The translations under genes were made by a program, and so were the position numbers. DNA of 64,000 bases from Apostichopus japonicus (lineage: Eukaryota; Echinodermata; Holothuroidea; Aspidochirotida; Stichopodidae). The notes under the pieces were generated by a model. The model was not told where the DNA came from, ran no database searches, and was given only the letters and a program-made list of their open reading frames with translations. Positions within the stretch are counted from its first letter, which is position 1. Each line of letters opens with the position of its first letter. The stretch spans positions 416,501 through 480,500 of the forward strand of contig NC_092562.1 of the NCBI RefSeq assembly GCF_037975245.1. The letters run 5' to 3'. Below, piece by piece: positions 39,001 to 51,000 of the stretch.

Positions 39001-42000
39001 AATTTGTCTGCCTTTATCAATGGCTTAGGCTGTAACTTTTTCATACCCAATTCAGCTGTAAAAGTATTTGTTTTTAAAGTTAACTATATTTAACCAAGAA
39101 GAAACTAAGAAAAATTAAAAAGAAAGCATAAAACCTTTCCCCACGATCTGTGATAATATCCTGAACCTTGTCAAAATGTCATTAAGTTTGAGGTAACTGA
39201 CTGCAGATTCAACACCTTGGAGCTCACTAAATATAAACTTGTCTCCTCTCAGGAAGTTACTAGATCTATAGGTTGTCAAATTGCTATCCCTGATTTGTTT
39301 CTTCTGACCTACAGTACATTGCTCTAAGTTATTTAATTATTAACCAATTAAAATTTTTGATATGAATTACAGTCTGATAATCTGAGGACTGTATGTATCT
39401 AGGCTATGGTAGGGTAGGTGGGTTGAAGTTACAATACGTAATTGCCAGCAAGTTACTTCCAAACTGATAAAAATTTAAGAAGTCAATAACACTTGGGTTG
39501 ATATGACAGTTCATGTAAATGGGCCAGTTATGTACAACATAGATCATGTGGGAATCGACCTCCAGTATTTATATGCAATATGCACATACAGTACTTTATC
39601 CCTTGTGTTAAGTATCAATGTAATTCAAAATAAGGGCTCATAGTTAATTGATTTAAATAATTTCAACAAGTATTGTCAAAACCTTTTTTTTGTTTCCACA
39701 TTTACCTGTCTCCTTACAACCTCAGCACTCTAGTTCAGATGTACTGTACTGTATATAAACTGTATTCCGTACCTAGAGCAGAACTGGTAGTCTTTGTAAT
39801 ACTGTGTAGTATGGATTGTATTTAAACCATTTATATGGAATATCACATAAGTTCTTTCAGTACAAGTTACGATGAGCTGTTTCAGACGGTTACCGCTTAT
39901 CAGTACTTGACATGTCATTATGTCCCCCATACAACAAGTGTACCAGATACTCACCCATAATACTGTCACAAATAAACACACATGTATGTCTGTGATTGAA
40001 TAATGTTTCAATTCATGGTATAAATGTTAAAAATGAAATAGTGGATTATTTTAAGGATGAATATCTGTGCACAGACTTAATACAGACAGTTTGGATAGCG
40101 TTTCTCGTTTTGAACAACATTGATATATACACAGTGATGGGTAGTCGTGTACTGATTTTACCTATATGATCGCTATATAAAATATTGATGACATAACTGT
40201 GCAAAAAACTATGCAAATATGATTCAGTTCAGCGAGCAATGTAATATGTTGAGTGGTCTACCATGAACTCTGTTGACTAACAGTACACATATGTTTACAT
40301 TGCATTTTTGTCATATAATTATCAAATGGTGTATCACCAGCTGCATTGGTCTGTCATAACTGAGCCTTTTATGAATTAACAGCAGACAGGTGGTTGCTGG
40401 TTTAATCAAGAGAAACTACTTGCATTGTAACTGACTGAACACAAAAATTGCCAAATTTCATAGAAAAACGATACATAATTCAACGTTTCATTTCAATTTG
40501 AAAACATTGTTTTTGTGGCTTAATTGTCTCTCATTGTCTTCAAAACTGTAATTAGCATGCAAGCACTATTTTAAACCAGTTGTTGAAGAGATTTTCAGTT
40601 TCGTTTTAAATGCGGTTCTGGAAAAAGTTGAACTGGTTCGCACAATCAACTTGAACCTAGGATGCATACAGTTCCTCTTTGTACAGCAAATTTTAATGGG
40701 AAATTAAAGAATTTTCAATATTGCCTATACATGTAAATATCACTTTTGAGTATCTGATACTACTGTACATTACATAGATAGTGTTGCGGAGTATTCTGTG
40801 ACAACCAGCAAGAACATTCAATTGACATTTTCATTCATGTCAATTATAATTTGTGAATTGACGTTGAACAGTTATTTTCTAATGTTATGGCTCCAGTGTT
40901 TGCTGATCTTGTGGATCTGTGGAAATAACGTTTTTCAAAAGTGTCAACCAATGAGAGGGGATCACTGCATGTGCTATGGACTTTAATGCTACAATCACTG
41001 CTCTACTACAGTACAGTATATATATAATAAGCTGACTGCCTAAACACAGTATTGTGCATATATTTGTGTATTTAGCAAACTGTGTAAACTTATGCTCTTT
41101 TGTACCAGGTTTTTGTAATGTGTAGGACAAGAATTTTTGGATCCCACGTTCAAACTTTCTATTGAGTGTTTTGTGGTAGTTTGTGAGTTCAAATTTTGGG
41201 GGAAATTCTAGATGTGAATTTGGACTAGATTGTTTCTCTAGTGAAAATGTACTCTCTGTAAAACTGTTGGTCACAAATATTTTATCCATAACCGGTTGAA
41301 ATGTCTTACGAAAAAATTCTTTTGTTTTCAGAATCTTAAATGGTGCGTAAATGATACCAATATTTGATATTGCTTTTACTACCCTCAAAGCTTTTCATTC
41401 TTTAAGGCAACTTACTCTATTTGATCTACTAAGACACATTATCCGTTCAGAATCATTTTGAAGGTGAGAATGTCCAGGTAAAAGGTTGTATTGGGAAGTT
41501 GAAAAGTATGCTCCGAATTTGGAGGCAAAAATAATGACCCTTTTATTAAGTGCATGGATCTTTCATGAATTTTAATGAGTGTTTTTACAGTTAATCAACG
41601 CCTCTGTCTTACGCAGTCCAAATGTCATTGTACATTCTACAGGTTGAGAATTTTGACACATTTCAGGCCTTTTGTGGGGTAACGTACGTGTTTCACAATA
41701 AGTGGTGGAGATGGAAAACAAATACCTTATTCCAGTCGATAGATCTAACAGCAATACTCGATATAACTCTCCGTCATCAACCTTGAAATGTGTGGAACTA
41801 AGTGACAAGCTTCTCGCTATGATTAACTCCGGGTACATCAAAAATAGCCTTTCAACGGTTTAATTGAGCTCCAAAGAGTGAGAGTAAACCTAAACATGGA
41901 AAGGAAGGTTACAATTCCATTGATGTAAGCAGATTACACTACAGTGTACACACCTACAGACAGCTATAATATAGCGGACCGTCGTCCCTGTAGGTTTTGA

Positions 42001-45000
42001 CTTACCGGTCTGTAGTGATACTTATTTCTGTACCCATTTTCTAATTTGTTGGTGTATTTTTGATCTGGAAACTGAGAGCCAAATTTTTTATCAAAGTTTT
42101 AACCAGCGCAGCGGAGGAATCGTTTGAAAGATTCCAACATGAGAACTGCTTGTGTATGATATTTATGGTTCTTGTTGTAACGTGGAGAATTTGCCAAACT
42201 TGTTTAAACGCTCTAACTGTGCAGCAATGTCGCTGGAAGTGCCGAGTCTAAACGTAAGGGCACTGTTGTCGTCGCCGTTATCATTTCGTAAAAGATTGGC
42301 GCCACCGAGGATAGTCGTGGAGTATTCCTCGGGCGAGGTAAGTCTGTAACACGGGTACAAGTTAAATTCAAAATGTATATTGATACACTGTAGAGCAAAG
42401 GGTGATATATGTTCATGCAGCTACTGTAACAAAGAAAATGATCTTGTGGAGACAGTGAAATTTTGCAGCCAGTCAGCGGGCCTCAACACTGATATAAAGG
42501 ATGTGCATACTCCCAGAAAGAACATGGAAACAATGACATTACTTGGGAAATTATAAACAGAAATTAAGGTCTACATCAATGGGCATTATCCATCAGTTTT
42601 AATATGCTGTTGAAATATCCTATCACAAATATAGACCCAAAGTACTGTATTAAACTGTAAAGCCATGCTTTTCCATGCTATTAGTATACCATACGGCTGC
42701 ATTTTAAGGCTTTCAAAATCAGCTCCCAGCTGTGGGGGCAATTTGCCCATGTTGCGCATTTGTGGATCACTTTGGGCCACACTTTTCCAACTGTGCACTA
42801 GAGGGCATAACCTATAGGCCAACATCAAAATAGAGTGTACTCTTTCAAATCATAACTTTGGGATTCATAGAGTTTTTGTGATAATTCAATAAAATTTGTG
42901 TATACATTTAAGTTTGCTTCCTGTACATCCATTGCTGGGGTGTCTCAAAATGATAAAAGATCTTTTCTCTGCCAGTTTGCTGAGAAGTATTGAAATGACG
43001 TTCTGATACGAGCGAGCGTAACAATGATCATTTGTTGCAAAACGTTGAGTCGTCAAGATCAATAAATTTTAAAGCGATGACATTACGTAAATGAGCATTT
43101 ATCATTTTGTAACACAATTTTGAGTTCTTCACTGTTATGTATGATTTTATTTATTTAATTTATGTAATTAACTGAACAATTAATCCTTTTGTTGAAAAGG
43201 GCTAGTGCTGTATTTGCAAGAAAACAAATCTGAACATATTGATGGCTCCTTACTGTAATTTCCATATTTACTTTGCTCCTTGCTTACCTGTCTCCTCACA
43301 ACCTTAGCACCACGTTTCTACCCGGTTTGGATTGTCCTGGTAACCTTTTAACACTGCCCTCTATGACCGGCCCCTCCAGTCATTGTCCTCTCTTCCTTCT
43401 CATTCTACCATTCAAAGTGTCTATGTACAAGTGATTTCCATATCTCTCACACAACATGACACTTTTGCTAAAACCATTTCTAAACCATGTATTGACATGT
43501 ATTGACATACACTCCATCAGAAGTAAGCTTGTCTGTTGTTAATGAAAGTAATGTAGTATTTATGTTTTTTTTCTGGCAATGTTCTGTTGTACCATTACAT
43601 TGGTAATCTCTCACCTGTCTTCACACAACTGCAGCACTCTGACTTTACTGCTCCATCTGTAGCAATCTGGTAATTCCAGATGCATAAACACATCTTCTCT
43701 CTTTGATACCCTCATATGGCCATTAATTGCCACTCAGCTCTGTCTTCCTCATGCAGGACACCATCTGGTTTATAGGACAAAAAGAACATGTATCCATTGT
43801 TGGATTCATTTTTTTCAGATCTCATGGGCTCTTAATATATGTTTCTTGAGATTTAATTACATAGTTGTATGTGAAATTTTGAAAGAAACATGTATTTAGT
43901 ATTAAACACAATTGTTGTTTAGAATGATGTGACAAGTGAATGTGTTCTTGAAAATTTAAAATAGGGATAATTCCCCCCCCCCCTTCTGTTTAATCGTGAT
44001 TAATCTTGTCAATACATAGCTATGGAATGCAAAAAGGGCAAACATATTTCGTTGTCTAAACTAAGTTTGTTGTTGTCTAAACTAAGTTTGTTGTTGTTGT
44101 CTAAACTAAAGTAGTTGCTGCTGTTTTATCATGCTGTTAGACAACGAAATAAATTTGCCCTTTTTGCGTTCCATGCATAGCACATGAGTTGATAACAGTC
44201 AGAAGATCTGACCACAACTGTGGTATTTTGTCTAGTTATCTTTCCTGTTAGCCCAGTCTAACATTTTCACGTAAAATACACTACAAATAAAAAAGTACGG
44301 AACTGAGCTTTCTGTAACTTAAATATAGTATGTATTCTCCCTCCACACTTTTGAGAGAGATTGCTGCATGCATGGTTTAATTGCACCTTTTTTAATTAAT
44401 TAATCTCATTGTATAATTGGTTTCCTTTCTATTTGACAATCGATGCACACAGTCATGCCTCTACGTGATGACCAACTCGCAATAAACTTGACTAAATTTT
44501 CCTCCATTAATTAATCCAATTAATCTAATTTACCAATCTCATTGCACACCTGCGCAAAATCTGCTTTTACCCTATCCTATACCAAGGCTGTACAGACGTA
44601 TGTGCCACCTGTGTATGATTCAAAATTGTTATATATAAATCAGTATATATAAATATATTTTTGTTGTTGTCTCTTTTGTTTACGATAGGAGCAGGAAGGG
44701 GAATTGATGAGGAGAAGTAATGGTGATATCACATCACCTGGCCTGTCCCCTGGATTCTCATCGCAAGGCATAGAGGTCACAATGAGGCACAAGGGATCAA
44801 AGGTACAGTAAAGCACTGTAATTTTACCCTGGATATGACATAATCCAAGTGAATGCTTTGTCATATCCAGAAACGCATGTACAGGCATACTGTACATTAT
44901 GTGTGCTTTTAATTCAGCAGAGCAGAACAGCCATCTATTACTTTTTGATGTTCAGTTTGTTTATTCCTTCTTTTTTTTTGCTTCAAATATAATACAAAAC

Positions 45001-48000
45001 AAACGTTTTGTACAGGACCAGCATTTAGAATATGTTGATATTGACATAGTGATTCATATAATCGCAGTTATTGTTCTTTGCTTTATAATATATAATGATA
45101 CGTTCATTATGAGACCCAGACCTTGTTAGGTTACTTCAGATATTGCAGAATTGTGGAGATTTGAGAGAGAATTTTTCTTCACAGCTGCAGTATACCTGCA
45201 TGTATGTGTAACTATTGTATCAGTATAATTCACATGCTACAGTACAGTATGTAGCAATTATGAAGTTGACAAAGGTTTAATTGTTTCTCATACTACTGGA
45301 AATAAAAAGGTATGTTTCTTTGTACATGAAAATTGAAAATATCAACAAAGCATTTGCGGAACAGTTTTTGGTTTCGATGATAATTGTAACCTATGCATTC
45401 AATGATGGCATATGTGTGTGTGTGTGAGTGTGTGTGTGAGTGCATTGGTGATGCCCATGTGTGTATATATATCTATGTATATACATACATATTTATATAT
45501 ATTTTAATTATTTTCCTTCCCAATTGATAAACCTAATTGCATTAACTTTACTTACCCTCTTCGAAAAGCATAGTCATGAAACAGGAATTTTTTCATAACG
45601 TAATATTAATACTTTGTTATCGTAATGGTAATTTCCTGATAGTCTCAACCCATAATTTAAAGATTAAAGGGTTAAATTTACAAAATTAATACTGAATATT
45701 AAAAAAGGGTCACGAAAGGTTAGCTAATTGATGATGTCAAGATAGATTATAGTGTGACAAGGCAAACAGAGTCGCTGATGACTATGTCTGACTTCTGTGT
45801 TTGTAAACAGCACAGGATGTTTAAGGTGCTTGTTTTGACAGTGATTTCCAAAATCGGGATATATTCTTTGCATGTCATCATTTCATATTCAGTAATTTAA
45901 TACTTTGTTATAGAATTACTTTCCCTGTATTTTTCTGGCATAAATCCACCCAGGTATTCCATTGAAGTAGACTATTTTGACTCACAATTTAGTGGATTGT
46001 GTGCTATAGTAGATCTGCTATACTCTACATTCATTAGCATTTCTATAACGCATGTGTAGTATAGCATGGATAAATTATTCCTGAATCCCTGGCATTTTCA
46101 TTCTTATAATATTTAACAAAGATCAACCCATTAGGTAATTTTGTTAAAAACTTCATTAATCTGTATCTTTCACAACCACTACAGTATAATTCTCTTTTTA
46201 ATACTCTGTACGGTGTGCTATTGGGTGGTGCATACATATGTCCCTTCCTTGGTTTGTAGCAGCATACTTTCTACAATTAGTCTCCAAAGATAAACTTGTG
46301 ATCATTTCATTCAGTCCCCTCCTTCTTACTTCCAGTCTTCATATATACAAACAACTTTCCCCAATATACACCTAACCTAAAGATATGCAAATTGGTAACA
46401 TTTTTACCCTTCCACCACCTCTGGGGCGCCACCCCTGCACACCTTCTTCCTTCCTAATTTTACCATTCAAAATTACTTAGGTGTACACCTTTGTGTCATT
46501 CCCCTCCTTCACATCCAAGTTCGCTCAAGACATATTTGTAGGAAATATCACGCACTCTTTTTATATAATTTGCACCATGGTATACCTATATCGAGTACCT
46601 TTACTTTAATATCCTAATTGCTCCACTATTCAGTTACAAAACTTTACATAGATTAAAACTATGTGTTTACTTCGCTCCTCGCTTACCTGTCTCCCCACAA
46701 CCTTAGCACTCTCATTCTTCCGTGCCTGCATGGAATGAATTGTTAACCTTTTAACACTCTGCACCCTCTATGGCCAACCCCTCCGAACCGTCACTGCTCT
46801 TCCTTTTCAATCTACCACCAAAAATGCCTGCATCGTCCGTTTTCTGTGCGGATTCTTATTCGAGCTATTTATTATCTTTCTTTAAAAGGGTAAACGTCAT
46901 TCCAGTGGCTTTGATAGACCAAACAGCATCGCCTCCATCTCGGGCTGCTATAAGCACTCCAAGTACAACTCCATGACCAGTCTGAATTCAGAGGTCATAG
47001 ATACCCAGTACATCAACCAGGAGGAGATCATGCAACTCACCAAAGATGTACGCAAGTTCTCGGAATCTCTCACCCAGCTACGAGACATTTTCACCGACGA
47101 AGAAGGTGAGCATGCTCTGCCAATCTTTGGTTTCACTGTCGATGTGGCTGTTTTCATTTCATCCTGAAAATATGAATAGGGTTTCACGCCATATTATAAG
47201 AGGAATTACGACATCATATGCTGACAAATTGGCAATATGCTTTCAGAAAAGAGTTTTAAATACCCGTACCTCCCAGATGGAGGGAAATTTCCCGAGATAT
47301 GCATGGGAGTTTGTTCATCAAACAGATATCTTTGATAATTACGCTAAAACTGATGGTTAGGTTTTCTTGGTTACCATTCACCAGTACCATAGCTTGGTGT
47401 TTGTATGTCTGAATTTGACTGACCAGTAGTTACATGATAGCCAATATGCTAGGCATATTAAACCTGACTGCATGCTTTAATTTAGCTCAACAACCTGAAC
47501 GGATGGAGTCATCCTCACTCTGTTGGACGACAAATTGTAAGTTCTTTTCAATACTTGGAAAGGTTATTATCCCCGATCAATTTTTTTTTGGAAGCGATTT
47601 GGAACAATCAGTGTTTGATACACCATGCTAAGCAGTCGCTATGCTAAAAGTAAGAAGACTGATTATATGGACAGAATATTTTCTATGGCATCTTTTTTGA
47701 GGATCCAGTGTCATTCACCAAGTTTTACTGATTGAAGTAGGTATCAATTCCACTACATCCATGGAAGACATTGTCAGATTGGAGACAGTAGAAAGTTTTG
47801 GATCAATAGTTGGAGTTGATTGAAGCAGCTTGGACACTTCATTCCAGTCGCACCATTCATTGTATCCAACTTTGAAAGCTATTTCTTATTTTTTTTGGAG
47901 AGGGGGGGGGAGAGAGGAGGAGAAGAAGCCACTCTCTTGCTCATTAGACCGTGATATCTTCCTAACCCTTTGAAAGGAACTCTCTTTCAACTTGATTGGC

Positions 48001-51000
48001 ATAAGTGAGGGGTTTAACCGCCTTCTTGACGTGACCACCATTGATCTATTTGAGGGAAGCAGGTAAAAGGACTTTCCAAAAAATATTGATTAATCTCAAT
48101 TCAAAAGCCTTCAAGAAAAACGTGCGCATCAGGGGCTTGAAAATCAATTTGCATCCCGTAGTGATGTTCATGGATCTGAGAAACATTTCATCGTGGTGAG
48201 GGGTTCATGTTTTTGTTTGGTCTGTTTTTTGCATAGAATGGAACTTTTTGACATTTTAGTGAATTATTGTTACCCTGCGCTCTCTATCCATTTTTTATCA
48301 TATTTGACTCATAGTTTTCCAAAAATTCCGTGTCTTCTGTTACATCACTGTTCCATGAGTAGGTTAGTTTAAAAGAAAAAGTATCTACCCATCATCTCTA
48401 AAAAGGGAGGATTAAATTGAAATGAATAACACAATCTGAAATCAATAAATCATGGGTTTAAATTTCTCAAGTTGGACTGCATCAGGTCACACAGACGGCA
48501 GAAAAAGTTTGTGTCGTTTTACTAGCGAACAGTATCAAAGGAAATCGTCAAACGGGATTGACGATCATACTTTTAGTGCATCATGACCTTGCTCTTGTTG
48601 ACTATAGGGGTGACAATTAAGTCTTCCAGATGCACTCCTACGGGGCATCGTCTTTGCTGCAAGGAGAATCATTCCGCCATTAAAACCTGTTTTGACTCTT
48701 CCTCAGGCCAGAATTTGCTGAGTAAATCAGACATGTTTAACAGTCCTATTCACACTCAAGTGTTATCTTGTTATAACTCTTCTAAACCAACAGACATGGC
48801 ACACACACACAAGTTCCTTCAGTACCCATGGCAACAGATTGGTATCTTCACTCTGGATCAAACGGTCTTTAATTAGTCACGAGGCGTGCCTGTTGATGTG
48901 TTGTTGATAATGTTAGTTTGAATGGAAGGGGACTGTCCTACACACATTGTCCACTGCGTGGGTTAAAAATAAAGGGTTACTGGCTCTTTTATATAAGAAT
49001 TAAGTGAATAAATAGTGGAGTGTACATATATGAACAAAGTGTTTTCCCTTTTGTCGGAGGGAAATGTTTCGCAGGCATTCGATGCGATCGCAAATGCATG
49101 AGAGATAATATAGCAAGAATGAGCGAAAGTTTAGCCTGGCGGTAAGAACAATGAAATAGGCGTCTAAGGGGTTCTTTGTGGACGCTGGATAGGGCTGTGT
49201 AGATTGGGAGTCTGGGACTTGGTTTAACTAAAGGATGATCTCTGTGTGTTGTAATGATGTGGAGGATTAAGTGGAAGACCATCTGGTAGAGAAGAATGAA
49301 TAAATTTGTTCCACGAGTATATAAACCCTCACGACCACTTCACTCTTACCCAGCAAATGTGCATCTGCTTAGAGAAGCTAGTGTAAAAAACAAAGTCAGG
49401 AAAATTATTTTCTCTAGTTAGCATATAGATCTGTATATATAGCATAGTGACAGGTTTAACCAATCCGATTTTAAATTCATTTATGCATTGGTACAATTTA
49501 CGTCACTCCTCTCATACAGTTACTGTCTTCATTCAACATTTGTACTTTCCCATCTACCTAAGCTACATGACTGGAAACAGCTTAGCACCTCCTTCCAAAA
49601 TCTATCATTCAGATGTGAAACCATACTTAAATTTTCAGCCGACTGTGTCTATCACTTTCTTACCCTTTGGTGATGGTCTTCTTGTACTCTTCCATCATCT
49701 GGTCTCATTCTCAACTCTGTCACCTTTTTACGAAGCACTGTAGAAGTATCCTGTACGTTTTCATACATTGGTACATATTCAACTGTACCGTAGATATAGC
49801 TAAACATGCAGTAGAATCTTACATGCTTTGTCTGAGACCATGCGTAACAAAACAACAATGGTCATAATCAAAACAGATATTTTGTTGGCACGTCACAAAA
49901 CAGAGAATTTTGAACATAACTGTGTATAATAGTCACCTCACCTTCAGTGTAGCTGTAAAACTTATATAATTTCCCTAACATTACAGTTCAATGGCCTTAT
50001 CATATGTCACATGTCTGTACATAGTTAACTTCTCAACATATTCAAGGGTTTCTACAACAGGTTGCGAAATGTTCTGTATTACAAGTATCAAATTTATATG
50101 ATATTCTAATGTAATTTGTGTAATGAAAAGTGTAATACCAGCACACTGTCAGAATGTGATCTGGAGATTGAGCTCATGGGTGGAGTGTTTGGAGATGCAT
50201 ACATACCGCAATACTGTAAACAATCCCCCCAAATATAAATTTAATACTTACTTCACTGAACAGTCAGCCAAATAACATCAAGCAAGAATCCAAAATGAAA
50301 TATTTTAAATATTGATGGATCTGTCTCATACATACAGTCACATGATATACATTTGATGTTACATTTGATGTTATATCTTACTTAAAATTCATATCTGTAA
50401 ATGCTAAATCCTACTGAATATTCATTCATAAGTCAACTGAATGTGTTTTATTATGTTCAAAAGACATGGCAAGGAAGATTTAAAGAAAGCTGTTGCTTAT
50501 GTTGATTCCCTTTATTTACACTGTGGTTTCCTTGAAGCTTTTGCTGAGTACACCCTATACGTTTTTACTGTTGTTCTTTTGATTATAACATAAACTGTGT
50601 TTCCTGGCACAGTAGAGCTGCAAATGTTGCACAATAGTGAAGGTTTGTTATGGTTCTTTTATAATGGTAATAAAAAGAAGTTGAGGGTGCTAGGAAAACC
50701 AAACATATTCTTTAGACAGATGCTTGGATGCATAAGGAAAACAAACGGTCATAAAAAACAAATTTAGAATTGTTTGTTAACAAAGTAAAATTTAAACATT
50801 GTTAAAAGTTGTTGTTAAAAGGTTTGGTACCAATTTGAGGGGGAGGGGGGGGGAGTCTTTGGTAGGTATCTTGAAGATAGGCATACCAAATAATGTGGAT
50901 TGCTTTCGACTTTGTTTTAATTTCCAATAAAGTATTTGTTCCTATGATAGGTATTTGATTGGCTATTAAACCCTGACTTAATTAATACTCCAGGAAGTGG

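Larger units (their letters stand above)
42338..44688. other. Intron between the downstream first exon and exon 44689
   Basis: Holds an R2 copy (43267-43420), a diverged R2-like copy (about 43605-43760) and the foldback at 44022-44174. Otherwise featureless. Confidence 0.6.

Noticed and set aside
40885-41388. Longest open frame in the window, 167 codons on the - strand
   Set aside because: No recognisable domain, no fitting splice or promoter context, lies in an intron on the opposite strand; a frame of this length is not surprising in 64 kb of AT-rich DNA.
46973-47360. Read-through frames past the exon end at 47105
   Set aside because: The consensus donor and the phase-correct join to 57194 show that the frame ends at the exon border.
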